Shown: positions 35,962-49,272, counted from the stretch's first letter. The stretch is DNA of 64,000 nucleotides from CAVXGU01 sp963761615 (GCA_963761615.1 CAVXGU010000003.1:1302001-1366000); one strand, 5' to 3'. Numbers and translations: made by a program. The notes: generated from the letters alone by a model not told the origin.

Positions 35962-36784
35962 CGCCATGCTCGTGCCGCGGCCGTTCCGCGTGACGCGGAC
36001 GCGGCGTGAGCTCCCGGACGCCTGGACGCTCGAGCTCGAGCCGGCCGACGACGGGGGGCCGATCCGGTTCGCGCCGGGGCAGTTCACGATGATGTACGCG
36101 TTCGGCGTCGGCGAGGCGGCGATTTCGATCAGCGGCGATCCGGCGGCGCCGGACGTGCTCGTGCACACGGTTCGCGCCGTCGGGGCCGTCACGCGCGCGG
36201 TCTGCGGCGCCCGGCGCGGCGACGTGCTGGGTATTCGCGGCCCGTACGGCGCCGGCTGGCCGGTCGAGGCGGCCGTGGGGCGGGACGTCCTCGTGCTGGC
36301 CGGCGGGCTGGGCGCCGCGCCGCTCCGCCCCCTGGTCCACGCGATCCTGCGGCGGCGCGAGGCATTCGGCCGGGTCAGCGTGCTGGTGGGCGCGCGGACG
36401 CCGCCGGCCCTGCTGTACGCGAAGGAACTGGCGCGCTGGCGCGCGCGGTTCGACCTGGACGTGCGCGCCACGGTCGATGCCGGAGACCCCTCGTGGAGCG
36501 GGGAAGTCGGCCCGATCACGACGCTCGTTCCGCACGCGCGATTCGAACCCGATCGCACCGCCGCGTTCGTCTGCGGGCCCGAGGCGATGATGCGATTCGT
36601 TGCGGCCGATCTCGTTCGCCGCGGCGTCGCGCCTGCCTCCGTGTTTCTCTCGATGGAGCGGAACATGAAGTGCGCGGTCGGCGTGTGCGGGCACTGCCAG
36701 TTCGGCCCGGCGTTCGTCTGCAAGGACGGTCCGGTGTTCCCGTATTCGCGCATCGAGGGCGCGCTTCGCGTGCGGGAGCTCTGA
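35942..36784 (+). CDS. hydG: Group 3b hydrogenase FAD/NAD(P)-binding (gamma) subunit
   Basis: A 280-residue ferredoxin-NADP reductase-like flavoprotein: FAD part (IRFAPGQFTMMYAFGVGEAAISIS), NAD(P) part (LVLAGGLGAAPLRPLVH, FVCGPEAMMRF) and a C-terminal [2Fe-2S] motif (MKCAVGVCGHCQFG, then a fourth Cys in FVCKDG). It reduces NAD(P)+ with electrons from hydrogen or runs in reverse. ATG 35942 overlaps the previous gene by 20 bases; ATG 35966 is an alternative. Stop and next start share one base (TGATG). Confidence 0.93.
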   Translation: MGLPPDSAMLVPRPFRVTRTRRELPDAWTLELEPADDGGPIRFAPGQFTMMYAFGVGEAAISISGDPAAPDVLVHTVRAVGAVTRAVCGARRGDVLGIRGPYGAGWPVEAAVGRDVLVLAGGLGAAPLRPLVHAILRRREAFGRVSVLVGARTPPALLYAKELARWRARFDLDVRATVDAGDPSWSGEVGPITTLVPHARFEPDRTAAFVCGPEAMMRFVAADLVRRGVAPASVFLSMERNMKCAVGVCGHCQFGPAFVCKDGPVFPYSRIEGALRVREL

Positions 36785-37546
36785 TGGCGCGCGCGCCGCG
36801 ACTCGCCGTGTGGAAGTTCGCGTCGTGCGACGGCTGCCAGCTGAGCCTGCTCGACTGCGAGGACGACCTGCTCGCGCTCGCCGGGGCCGTCGAGGTCGCG
36901 CGGTTCCTCGAGGTGACGCGCGCGCAGGTGGGCGGCCCCTACGACCTCTCGCTCGTCGAGGGCTCGATCACGACGCCGGCCGATGCCGCGCGGATCCGGG
37001 AGGTCCGGCGCGCGTCGAAGCGGCTCGTGACCATCGGGGCCTGTGCCACCGCGGGGGGCATTCAGGCGCTGCGCAACTTCAAGGACGTCGAGGCCTTCAC
37101 GTCCATCGTCTACGCGCGGCCCGAGTACATCGAGACACTGGCGACGTCCACGGCCATCGCCGACCACGTCGCGGTGGACTTCGAGCTGCGGGGCTGCCCC
37201 GTCGACAAGCGCCAGCTGCTCGAGGTGATCTCGGCGTTCCTGCACGGACGCGCGCCGGCCGTGCGGTCCCACAGCGTCTGCATCGAGTGCAAGCGGCGCG
37301 GGATCGTCTGCGTCATGGTGGCCCGCGGCGTGCCCTGCCTCGGCCCGGTGACGCACGACGGCTGCGGCGCCCTCTGTCCGTCCTGCGCCCGCGGCTGCTA
37401 CGGATGCTTCGGGCCGATGGAGTCGCCCAACACGGCTTCTCTGGCGCGCCAGTGGTCGGCGATGGGAACCGCCGAGGAGGGGCTGGTCCGCGTGTTCCGC
37501 ACCTTCAACGCGAACGCGCCGTCGTTCCGGAAGGAAAGCGAGTCGC

Positions 37547-37554
<8 letters not shown>
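36784..37554 (+). CDS. hydD: Group 3b [NiFe] hydrogenase small (delta) subunit
   Basis: This 256-residue small subunit binds the proximal and further Fe-S clusters. The N-terminus WKFASCDGCQLSLLD gives Cys15 and Cys18 of the proximal cluster, with ITIGACATAGG-type sequence (VTIGACATAGGIQ) and RGCPVDK supplying the others; the C-terminal Cys-rich part (SVCIECKRR, CGALCPSCARGCYGCFG) binds two more. No Tat signal, so the enzyme is cytosolic, as expected for group 3. Overlaps the gamma stop (TGATG) and the large-subunit start by eight bases. Confidence 0.95.
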
Positions 37555-38847
<1,293 letters not shown>

Positions 38848-38848
<1 letters not shown>

Positions 38849-39309
38849 TGGCAGCCTCGGTCCTGATCGTCGGCGTCGGGAACGCCGCGCGGAGCGACGA
38901 CGGCGCGGGGATTGCGGCCGCGGCGCGTCTCGCCAGGTTGCTCCCTCCGGGAATCCGCGTGCTCGCGAACGACGGCGACCTGCTCTCGCTCGTCGACGAC
39001 CTGCCGACCGCGGATCTCGTCGTGATCATCGACGCCACGGCGTCCGGAGAACGGCCGGGCACGATCCGCCGGGCGGAGGTGCACGATCGCCCGCTGCCGG
39101 AGGGACACGCCGGATGCTCCACGCACGCGTTCGGCGTCGGAGAGGCCGTGGAGATCGCGCGCGCCCTCGGCCGTCTGCCGCCTCGACTGGTGGTCTTCGG
39201 TATCGAGGGCCGCGACTTCGGTCCGGGCGACGCGCTGTCCCCCGACGTCGAGACCGCTGTCGATGAAGTCGTCCGCCAGGCCGTGCGGGAGACGACGGCT
39301 TCGCGTTGA
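38848..39309 (+). CDS. [NiFe] hydrogenase maturation protease
   Basis: A 153-residue HyaD/HybD-type endopeptidase: GVGNAARSDDGAG matches the family start (GxGNxxRxDDGxG), with nickel-sensing acidic residues in DDG and IIDATASG and a His in GCSTHAFGVGEA. It trims the C-terminal tail of the large subunit after nickel insertion. The usual HypA-F factors for Fe(CN)2CO assembly are not in this window and must be elsewhere. Confidence 0.92.
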
Positions 39310-39390
39310 GTGCTTCCTGGAGCCCCGCCCCGAGCTCACCCCGATGCTTTTCGGTTGAGCTCGCTTTCTGTCGCGATACGCGATAATATA

Positions 39391-39405
39391 CGACTCAATC
39401 GGTCG
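39391..39405. promoter_or_regulatory. Candidate Rrf2/IscR-type operator before the suf operon
   Basis: CGACTCAATCGGTCG is an imperfect inverted repeat (CGAC...GTCG) resembling the GACT-centred type 1 sites of IscR-like Rrf2 regulators. It overlaps the downstream edge of an A/T-rich GATAATATA block (39382-39390) that could serve as the -10 region, about 60 bases before the SufA start. No Rrf2 gene lies in the window. Confidence 0.3.
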
Positions 39406-39461
39406 GGATTTCGGTGACTCAAGGGCCCGGGTCGGGGGATGCCTGCCTGCGCGCACACAGC

Positions 39462-39827
39462 ATGATTCACATCACGGACGCGGCGGCGGCACACATCCGG
39501 AAGATGCTCGCGAAGCGCCACGAGGGTGAGATCGCATTGCGTCTCGGCGTCCGGGCCGGCGGCTGTTCGGGCCTGGAGTACACCTTCGGGTGGGAGCGGG
39601 CGCCGCGTCCGGGCGATGCGGTGTTCGAGGGCGCCGATGGCGCGACGCTGTTCGTCGACCCGAGAAGCCTCACGGTGCTGGACGGGATCGCCCTCGACTA
39701 CGACACGAGCCTCCTGAGCAAGGGTTTCGTCATCCGCAACCCACGCGCGACGAGCACGTGCGGCTGCGGTACCTCGTTCAGCATGGACGCCGCGGATCCC
39801 GCGGCCCCACAGGGAGAGAACACATGA
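39462..39827 (+). CDS. sufA: SufA/HesB-type Fe-S carrier
   Basis: A 121-residue A-type carrier with the three cluster cysteines in the family pattern: RAGGCSGLEY, then CGCG in the TSTCGCGTSFS tail. It receives clusters from the SufBCD scaffold and hands them to target proteins. ATG 39462 (IHITDAAAAHIRKML) is the domain start; an in-frame GTG at 39414 would add 16 unlikely residues. First gene of the suf operon; its TGA overlaps the proper sufB ATG at 39824 (ATGA). Confidence 0.9.
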   Translation: MIHITDAAAAHIRKMLAKRHEGEIALRLGVRAGGCSGLEYTFGWERAPRPGDAVFEGADGATLFVDPRSLTVLDGIALDYDTSLLSKGFVIRNPRATSTCGCGTSFSMDAADPAAPQGENT

Positions 39828-39863
39828 GCACGCCGACGCAGACGATCGAGCAGCTGGCAGGCC

Positions 39864-41270
<1,407 letters not shown>

Positions 41271-41271
41271 G

Positions 41272-42027
<756 letters not shown>

Positions 42028-42028
42028 C

Positions 42029-43360
42029 ATGCAATCCCTCGACTGGACCGTGGCGGAGTGGGAGCGCGTCGGACGTCTGCGCACCCGCGGCGGATCCGAC
42101 GTCCTGGCCGGCGTCCGCCGGGACGCGCTGAACCGGTTCCTGTCGCTCGGCTTCCCGACGACCCGGGAGGAGGAGTGGCGGTTCACGAGCGTGGCGCCCA
42201 TCGCCGACCGGGCGTTCACGGTGTCGACGGGGACGCCGGACGACCGCGCCGAGGCGGTGGTCGGCGCCGCGCGGCTGCCGGGGCCCTCGGCCGCGGAACT
42301 GGTGTTCGTCGACGGCCGGTTCGCGCCGGCGCTCTCCCGCGCGGGTGCGCTGCCGCGGGGCGTCCGCGTGGAGAGCCTGGCCGCCGTGCTGGCCGCGGGG
42401 GGCGACGCCCTGGCGCCCAATCTCGCGCGCGTCGCGGCCTTCGACCAGCAGCCGTTCGTCGCGCTGAACACGGCGTTCCTCGAGGACGGCGCCTGCGTCC
42501 GCCTGTCAGCCGGCACGATCCTGGACGACCCGATTCACCTGCTCTTCGTCGCGACCGGGGCGGCGGCAGGGCAGCGAACGATGGCGAGCCCCCGCGTGCT
42601 CGTGGTGCTCGGCGCCAGCAGCCAGGCGTCCATCGTCGAGTCCTACGCAGCGGCCCCGGGGGCGCGGTACCTGACCAACGCGGTCACCGAGATCGTGCTC
42701 GCCGAGAATGCCGTCCTCGACCACTACCGGGTGCAGGACGAGAGCACGGAGGCGTACCATGTCGGCTCGGTGCACGTGAGCGCGGGTCGGAGCGCCACCT
42801 GCGCCTCGCACTCGATCAGCCTGGGCGGCGCGCTGGTCCGCAACGACGTCGTGGCGGTCCTCGGCGGGGAAGGCATCCACTGCACGCTCGACGGCCTCTA
42901 CATCGCCGACGCACGACGCCTGGTGGACAACCACACGACAATCGACCATGCGAAGCCGCACTGCGACAGCCGGGAGATCTACAAGGGCATCCTGGCGGGC
43001 CGGGCCCGCGGCGTGTTCAACGGCCGGATCATCGTGCGCGAGGACGCCCAGAAGACCGACGCCCGGCAGACCAACCGCGCGCTTCTCCTGTCCGAGGACG
43101 CCCAGATCAACACCAAGCCTCAGCTCGAGATCTTCGCGGACGACGTCAAGTGCACGCACGGCGCGGCGGTAGGCCAGCTGGACCCCGAGGCCCTCTTCTA
43201 TCTGCGTTCGCGCGGATTGAGCGGCGCCGAGGCGAGGCACCTCCTGATTCACGCCTTCGCGGCCGACGTGGTGACCCGCCTGCCGCTCGAGGCCGTGAGA
43301 GTCCGCATCGAGGGGCGCCTGCAGCAGCAGCTGGCACGCGCGCTGCCGGCGGCCGCGTGA
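42029..43360 (+). CDS. sufD: SufD scaffold partner
   Basis: A 443-residue SufB paralogue. The C-terminal beta-helix shows RIIVREDAQKTDARQTNRALLLSEDAQINTKPQLEI-type sequence (positions about 335-370) and the ending with DPEALFYLRSRGLSGAEARHLL that is diagnostic for SufD. It forms a heterodimer with SufB and helps iron entry. ATG 42029 follows the sufC stop by one base. Confidence 0.95.
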   Translation: MQSLDWTVAEWERVGRLRTRGGSDVLAGVRRDALNRFLSLGFPTTREEEWRFTSVAPIADRAFTVSTGTPDDRAEAVVGAARLPGPSAAELVFVDGRFAPALSRAGALPRGVRVESLAAVLAAGGDALAPNLARVAAFDQQPFVALNTAFLEDGACVRLSAGTILDDPIHLLFVATGAAAGQRTMASPRVLVVLGASSQASIVESYAAAPGARYLTNAVTEIVLAENAVLDHYRVQDESTEAYHVGSVHVSAGRSATCASHSISLGGALVRNDVVAVLGGEGIHCTLDGLYIADARRLVDNHTTIDHAKPHCDSREIYKGILAGRARGVFNGRIIVREDAQKTDARQTNRALLLSEDAQINTKPQLEIFADDVKCTHGAAVGQLDPEALFYLRSRGLSGAEARHLLIHAFAADVVTRLPLEAVRVRIEGRLQQQLARALPAAA

Positions 43361-43370
43361 GGGCCGGAGG

Positions 43371-44630
43371 ATGCCGGGCGTGACACCCGTGGCTCCCGCC
43401 TCGACCGCCCGTCTGGACGTCGATGCCATCCGGCGCGACTTCCCGATTCTGGCGCGGCGCGTCCACGGGCGGCCCCTCGCGTATCTGGACAACGCGGCGA
43501 CCACGCAGAAGCCGCAGGCCGTCATCGACCGGCTGGTGCGGTACTACAGCGTGGAGAACGCGAACGTACACCGCGGCGTGCACCAGATCAGCGTCGAGGC
43601 GACCGATGCGTACGAGGGCGCGCGGGAACGCGTGCGGCGGTTCCTGAACGCCGCGGAGAGCCGGGAGGTCGTCTTCGTGCGCGGCGCGACGGAGGCCGTC
43701 AACCTGGTGGCGGCCACGTACGGGCGCGCGCGGATCGGCGCGGGCGACGAGGTGGTGATCTCGGAGATGGAGCACCACTCGAACATCGTGCCCTGGCAGA
43801 TGCTCTGTGCAGAGAAGGGCGCACGGCTTCGCGTCGTGCCGATTACCGACGAAGGCGCGTTCGAGCTCGACGCCTACGAGCGGCTGCTCGGCGCCCGGAC
43901 GCGCCTGGTTGCGGTGACCCACGTGTCGAACGCGCTCGGCACGATCAATCCGGTCGACGCGATCGTCCGCCTGGCGCACGATCGCGGGGATCCCGGTGCT
44001 CGTCGACGGCGCCCAGGCCGTGGCCCACCTGCCGGTCGACGTCCAGGCGCTGGGGTGCGACTTCTACGTCTTCTCGGGGCACAAGGTCTTCGGCCCGACC
44101 GGAATCGGGGTGCTCTACGGCCGCGCGTCGCTCCTCGAGGCGATGCCGCCGTACCAGGGCGGCGGGGACATGATCCGGTCCGTGTCCTTCGACGGCACGC
44201 AGTACAACGACGTGCCCTACAAGTTCGAGGCCGGCACGCCGCACATCGCCGGCGCCGTGGGGCTCGCCGAGGCCATCGAGTACCTGACGACGACCGTGGG
44301 GCTGGATCGCGCCGCGGCCCACGAGCGCGATCTCCTCGAGTACGGCACGAGCGCGTTGGCGCAGGTGGACGGGCTGCGGCTGACCGGTACGGCGCCTCGA
44401 AAGGCCGCGATCCTCTCGTTCGTGATGGAGGGCGTTCATCCGCACGACATCGGGACGATTCTCGACCAGGACGGCATCGCCATCCGCGCCGGCCATCACT
44501 GCTGCCAGCCCCTGATGGCCCGCCTCGGCGTTCCGGCGACGGCGCGCGCCTCGCTGGCGGTGTACAACACGCGGGGGAGATCGACGCCCTCGTGGCCTCG
44601 CTGCGCAAGGTCCGGGAGGTGTTCGCGTGA
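43371..44630 (+). CDS. sufS: SufS cysteine desulfurase, frame broken twice in this sequence
   Basis: SufS takes sulfur from cysteine to a persulfide for Fe-S assembly. The first frame gives LDNAATTQKP and MEHHSNIVPW, up to LAHDRG; one extra G (43986-43989) moves the reading to LVDGAQAVAHLPVD, the PLP lysine FSGHKVFGPTG and active-site RAGHHCCQPLMARLG; one missing base (44572-44577) brings it back to EIDALVASLRKVREVFA. The two cancel, giving a normal product of about 419 residues, so sequence error is likely. GTGA at the end overlaps the sufU start. Confidence 0.92.
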   Translation: MPGVTPVAPASTARLDVDAIRRDFPILARRVHGRPLAYLDNAATTQKPQAVIDRLVRYYSVENANVHRGVHQISVEATDAYEGARERVRRFLNAAESREVVFVRGATEAVNLVAATYGRARIGAGDEVVISEMEHHSNIVPWQMLCAEKGARLRVVPITDEGAFELDAYERLLGARTRLVAVTHVSNALGTINPVDAIVRLAHDRGDPGARRRRPGRGPPAGRRPGAGVRLLRLLGAQGLRPDRNRGALRPRVAPRGDAAVPGRRGHDPVRVLRRHAVQRRALQVRGRHAAHRRRRGARRGHRVPDDDRGAGSRRGPRARSPRVRHERVGAGGRAAADRYGASKGRDPLVRDGGRSSARHRDDSRPGRHRHPRRPSLLPAPDGPPRRSGDGARLAGGVQHAGEIDALVASLRKVREVFA

Positions 44631-45073
44631 GCACGGATCTGCGGGACCTGTATCAGCAGGTCATCCTCGATCACAACCGGCAGCCCCGGAACTTCCGCGC
44701 GCTCGCCGGCGCACGCCGCGCCGAGGGCGCCAACCCGCTCTGCGGCGATCATCTGACGGTGTACGTGCGCGTCGACGATGGCGTGATCACCGACATCGGC
44801 TTCCAGGGATCGGGGTGTGCGATCTCGAAGGCGTCGGCGTCGCTGATGACGGAGAGCGTGAAGGGGAAGACGGTGGCCGAGGCGCGGACGCTGTTCGAGC
44901 GGTTCCACCGGATGATCACGGCGCCGGCCGACCGGCCGGCCGAGCCGCTCGGCAAGCTCACGGCGCTCGCCGGCGTGCGTCAGTTTCCGATTCGCGTGAA
45001 GTGCGCCAGCCTCGCGTGGCACACCCTGGCCTCGGCGCTCGACGCCCAGGACGCGGTGGTCTCCACGGAATGA
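44627..45073 (+). CDS. sufU: SufU/NifU-like sulfur acceptor
   Basis: A 148-residue IscU-fold protein of the SufU type: Cys ligands in NPLCGDH, GSGCAISKASASLM and RVKCASLAWHTL. SufU receives the persulfide sulfur from SufS and feeds SufBCD. The start is GTG 44627, overlapping the sufS stop by four bases (GTGA). Its stop overlaps the sufT start (ATGA). Confidence 0.95.
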   Translation: MSTDLRDLYQQVILDHNRQPRNFRALAGARRAEGANPLCGDHLTVYVRVDDGVITDIGFQGSGCAISKASASLMTESVKGKTVAEARTLFERFHRMITAPADRPAEPLGKLTALAGVRQFPIRVKCASLAWHTLASALDAQDAVVSTE

Positions 45074-45471
45074 AGCCCCTGCCCGTCGTCCCACCGGAAC
45101 CGACGCCACCGGACGGGGAGCCGCGCTCGCCCCAGACCGCCGGCATGGTCGACGACCCGGAGACGAGCCAGACGCTCCGGCCGCGCGTGGTGCAGGCGCT
45201 GTCGACGGTGTTCGACCCCGAGATTCCCGTCAACATCTACGAGCTCGGTCTCGTGTACGACGTGATCGTCGATGCGTCGAGCCGCGTGGGCATCCGCATG
45301 ACGCTCACGGCCCCGGCCTGCCCGGCCGCACAGATCCTGCCCGACCAGGTCAGGAAGGTCGTCGCAGCGGTGCCCGGCGTCAGCGACGTGAAGCTCGACA
45401 TCGTCTGGGATCCGCCGTGGTCGCGCGAGCGGATGTCCGACGCGGCGAAGCTTCAGCTCGGCATGCTCTGA
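45070..45471 (+). CDS. sufT: SufT/MIP18-family (DUF59) Fe-S maturation protein
   Basis: A 133-residue DUF59 protein: VVQALSTVFDPEIPVNIYELGLVYDV and LTAPACPAAQILPDQV, with WDPPWSRERMSDAAKLQLGM at the end. The Cys in TAPACP is the conserved residue. SufT proteins assist Fe-S cluster delivery to a subset of apoproteins. The N-terminal 25 residues are Pro-rich and variable. Last gene of the suf operon. Confidence 0.93.
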   Translation: MKPLPVVPPEPTPPDGEPRSPQTAGMVDDPETSQTLRPRVVQALSTVFDPEIPVNIYELGLVYDVIVDASSRVGIRMTLTAPACPAAQILPDQVRKVVAAVPGVSDVKLDIVWDPPWSRERMSDAAKLQLGML

Positions 45472-45595
45472 CGCGCGGCCGTCATCGGACAGGACAGGCC
45501 GCGGTTCGGAACAGCCCGACCCCGCTCGGCGCCCTCGGCGCGGGCCCGCTGGTCTCCGCTGGCTGGCAGTTTCTTTGCAGTCGTCATCCCGGGAC

Positions 45596-47215
45596 ATGAG
45601 GATGGCGAGACGAACCCGCAACACGTCGCGGCGCCTGACGAGCGCCGGAGCCCCGCTCGTGGACTGGCGCGAGCCCGCGTCGAACGCGCACGTGCTCGAC
45701 TGGCGCGAGCGCGCCCACGAGTTCGGACTCGTCCCGATCGAGGGACAGGAATCGATGGGGCCGCCGGTCATCGAGCCGGCCGAGCGCCTCCTCGAAGAGG
45801 AGGAACCGGAGGCGTGGGAAGCGCAGCGGTCCCGACATGCCGCGTCCGACGAGCTCGATCGCGACGAGATTGAGGAACCGCCGTCGGCCCGGCTGCCGCA
45901 GGCCGAGCTCGATCCCGTGCGCGTGTACCTGGCGCACATCGGCCGCCGGAAGCTTCTGACCGCGAAGGAGGAGCAGGCCGTCGGCCAGCGGATCGAGGCG
46001 ATGCGTGGTGAGCTCCTCGCAGAACTGGCGGCGATTCCGGCGGCGAGGCGGACCCTGTTGTCACTGGCCGACGCCGTTCGGCGCCACGCGACGCCCGCCG
46101 CCGAGCTGATCCTGTTGCCCGACGGCGGCGAGCTCAAGCCCCGCCGGATCGAGCCCGTGCTGCGGGTCTTCGCCCGCATCCGGCGCCTCGATCGGCACGT
46201 CCAGCAGTACCAAGAGCGCCTCGCAGGGCGTCGCGCGCCGGCCGACAGTCGCGCGGAGCTCGGGCGCGAAGTCGCCCGCCTGGAAGCCTCGATGGCCGCG
46301 AGCCTGCGCGGCCTTCCGGTTCGCCCGTCTCTGGTGGACGACGTCGTGGCGGAGCTGCGGGAGCTGGCGCGGCAGTTCGAGCAGGCGGAGGCGATGGAGC
46401 CGGGCGCCGAGCGCAGCCGGAGTCTCCACGCGCTCGAGACCCGGGCCGGACTGTCGCGGGAGGTCTTCGCCGGCCGGTGGGAGCGCGTCCGCGAGCGGGA
46501 ACAGGCGCTGCTCGAGGCCAAGCACGCGCTCATCGAGCCGAACCTCCGCCTGGTCGTGTCGATCGCGAAGCGGTACCTCAACCGCGGGCTGTCGCTCCTG
46601 GACCTGATCCAGGAAGGGAACATCGGCCTGATGAAGGCGGTGGATCGATTCCAGTACCGGCGCGGCTTCCGGTTCTCGACGTACGCCACCTGGTGGATCC
46701 GCCAGCAGATGGGGCGCGCGGTCGCCGACTACGGCCGGACGATCCGGCTGCCGGTGCACGTGGTCGAGTCCCTCACCAGGCTCTCGCGCGCGCGCGCCGA
46801 GCTGCGCGAGAGGCTCGGGCGGGAGCCCCGCTCGCACGACCTGGCGTCGCGGACGGGCATGACCGTCCACAAGGTGGAGCTGCTGCTCGACGCGGCCCGC
46901 CTTCCCACCTCGCTCGAGGCGCCGGCCGGAAGAGGAGAGGAGACGCCGGTGGGGCACCTCGTCCCGGATCTCGTGACGCGCTCGCCGGAGGAGGCCGCCA
47001 TGCGCACCGAGCTGGCCGTCGAAGTCGAGCGCGCCATGCAGCCGCTCACGGACCGGGAGCGGGAAGTGATCCGGCTCCGGTACGGGCTGGGCCTCGACCG
47101 TGAGCTCACGCTCGAGGAGATTGGACGCCGCCTGTCGGTGACGCGCGAGCGGGCCCGCCAGATTGAAGCCAGGGCGATGGCCAAGATACGGGCCGCCCAC
47201 CACCCCGCCGCCTGA
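45596..47215 (+). CDS. RpoD-like sigma-70 factor
   Basis: A 539-residue sigma factor. DPVRVYLAHIGRRKLLTAKEE is region 1.2; a long non-conserved segment follows; region 2 is LIEPNLRLVVSIAKRYLNRGL, DLIQEGNIGLMKAVDRFQY, FSTYATWWIRQQM; region 3 begins IRLPVHVVE; region 4 has LTDREREVIRLRYG and the -35 binding LTLEEIGRRLSVTRERARQIEARAMAKIR (positions 505-535). It lacks a clear region 1.1, so it may be primary or an RpoD-like group 2 sigma. ATG 45596 or 45602; an upstream TTG is less likely. Confidence 0.9.
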   Translation: MRMARRTRNTSRRLTSAGAPLVDWREPASNAHVLDWRERAHEFGLVPIEGQESMGPPVIEPAERLLEEEEPEAWEAQRSRHAASDELDRDEIEEPPSARLPQAELDPVRVYLAHIGRRKLLTAKEEQAVGQRIEAMRGELLAELAAIPAARRTLLSLADAVRRHATPAAELILLPDGGELKPRRIEPVLRVFARIRRLDRHVQQYQERLAGRRAPADSRAELGREVARLEASMAASLRGLPVRPSLVDDVVAELRELARQFEQAEAMEPGAERSRSLHALETRAGLSREVFAGRWERVREREQALLEAKHALIEPNLRLVVSIAKRYLNRGLSLLDLIQEGNIGLMKAVDRFQYRRGFRFSTYATWWIRQQMGRAVADYGRTIRLPVHVVESLTRLSRARAELRERLGREPRSHDLASRTGMTVHKVELLLDAARLPTSLEAPAGRGEETPVGHLVPDLVTRSPEEAAMRTELAVEVERAMQPLTDREREVIRLRYGLGLDRELTLEEIGRRLSVTRERARQIEARAMAKIRAAHHPAA

Positions 47216-47322
47216 CTCCCGGCGGTCGCCGCGCGCGGCCTTGGGCCGCGTCTCCCTTCGTCATCCGCCGGTGGATCGAGTCCGCTGGACCTCGGGGCGC
47301 CACGCGCTGTAAAAGAGATGAG

Positions 47323-49238
47323 ATGAAGCGCCTGCTCGCAGCCGTTGTCGCCGCGGCTCTCGGCGTGGCCGTGCTCCACGGCCAGGCGCCGTACGCCGGG
47401 CCCCAGCCAGTCCCCCTGCCGCCGCCGATTCCCGCGCCCCAGGATCGCCCGTATCCAGGCACGATCCGCCTGGTCGTCGACGGGACGGACACGGATCATG
47501 CCGTCTTCTCGGTCCACGAGACGATTCCCGTGTCCGCCCCGGGGCCGATGATCCTGCTCTACCCGGAATGGATTCCGGGGCACCACTCGCCCGTCGGCCC
47601 GATCTGGGAGCTCACCGGGCTCGTCCTTCACGCGGGCGGCCGCGAGATCGCGTGGACGCGGGACCGCGTGGACGTCTTCGCGTTTCACGTGACGGTGCCG
47701 ACGGGCGTGGACGCCGTCGACGCCGACTTTCAGTGGGTCACGCCCGTCGCCCCGCGCGTGGGACGCATCACGATGACGGCCGACATGTTCGATCTGTCGT
47801 GGAGCTCGGCGATCCTGTACCCGGCGGGCTACTACTCGCGCGACATCACCGTCGCCGCCACGCTGCGCGCGCCGGAGGGCTGGCAGATCGCGACGGCGCT
47901 CGACCGCGCGTCGACCACGGGCGCCACGACGACCTTCGAGCCGGTGGCCCTGAATACGCTGGTGGACTCGCCGGTGTACGCCGGGCGGTACTTGAAGCGC
48001 TACGATCTCGACCCCGGCGGCCCCGTCCCGGTCTCGCTCAACGTCGTCGCCGACCGGGCCGACGAGGTCGAGGCGCCGGACGAGGCGCTGAAGGCGTACC
48101 GCGCCCTCGTCCAGCAGGCGTACGCGCTCTTCGGGTCGCATCACTACGATCACTACGACTTCCTGCTGTCGCTGAGCAATCGCCAGGGTGGCGTCGGCCT
48201 GGAGCACCATCGTTCGAGCGAGGACGGGACCGTCGCGGACTACTTCACGAACTGGAAGCGCGACTACCGCGGCCGCGATCTCCTCGCGCACGAGTACACG
48301 CACTCGTGGAACGGCAAGTTCCGCCGGCCCGCAGACCTGTGGACGGCGAACTTCGACGTGCCGATGGGCGACAGCCTGCTCTGGGTGTACGAGGGGCAGA
48401 CGCAGGTACCTGGGGCCAGGTGCTGGCGGCCCGCGCCGGGCTCTGGACGAAGCAGCAGGCGCTCGACTCGCTCGCCGAGGTCGCCGCAACCTACGCGACG
48501 CGCACCGGCCGCCGGTGGCGGTCCGTCGAGGACACCACCAACGATCCGACGATCGCCCGGCGGCGGCCCCTCTCGTGGCGGAGCTGGGAGCGCAGCGAGG
48601 ACTACTACTCGGAGGGCCAGCTCGTGTGGCTCGACGCCGACACGCTCATCCGCGAACGGTCGAACGGCAGGAAGTCGCTGGACGACTTCGCGCGGGCGTT
48701 CTTCGGCATCGACAGCGGCAGCTACATCACGCGCACTTACACGTTCGACGACGTGGTCGCGGCGCTGAACCAGGTGATGCCGTACGACTGGGCGACCTTT
48801 CTCCGGACGCGCCTCATGAACGTCGCGCCCAAGCCGCCTCTCGACGGCCTTACCCGGGGCGGATACAAGCTCGTCTACACCGATACGCCCGGTTCGTTCG
48901 GACGGAGCAGCGACCTGATGTACTCGATCGGCCTCTCCTACGCGCCGAGCGGCGCCGTGACCGACGTGCTGTGGGACGGTCCGGCGTTCAAGGCCGGGTT
49001 GACGAGCGACGCGCGCATCGAGGGCGTCAACGGCCGGGCGTTCAGCGGGGACACGCTCGAGGCGGCCATCACCGCCGCCAGGGGCGGCACGGCGCCGATC
49101 GAGCTGACCGTGTCGTCGGGGGACCACGTGCGGACGGTCCGCATCGACTACCACGACGGCCTGCGCTATCCGCACCTCGAGCGCGTGGCGTCGACCCCGG
49201 CGCACCTCGACGACATCCTGGCGCCGCAGGTGCGGTGA
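47323..49238 (+). CDS. M61-family (glycyl aminopeptidase-like) zinc peptidase with PDZ domain, frame broken near 48408
   Basis: The signal peptide (LLAAVVAAALGVAVLHG) leads to the M61 beta domain, the zinc motif LLAHEYTHSWNGKFRRP and the later Glu in WVYEGQTQ. Between cag 48403-48405 and tgg 48411 there are five bases where three are expected (GTACC for one codon), so the frame shifts by two; in the next frame the protein resumes as WGQVLAARAGLWTKQQALD and ends with a PDZ domain (SGAVTDVLWDGPAFKAGL). Corrected length about 638. ATG 47323 is preceded by AGAGATGAG. Confidence 0.87.
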
Positions 49239-49272
49239 GGAGGCCCGGCGGGGAGCCGCGCCGGCGATCCAG

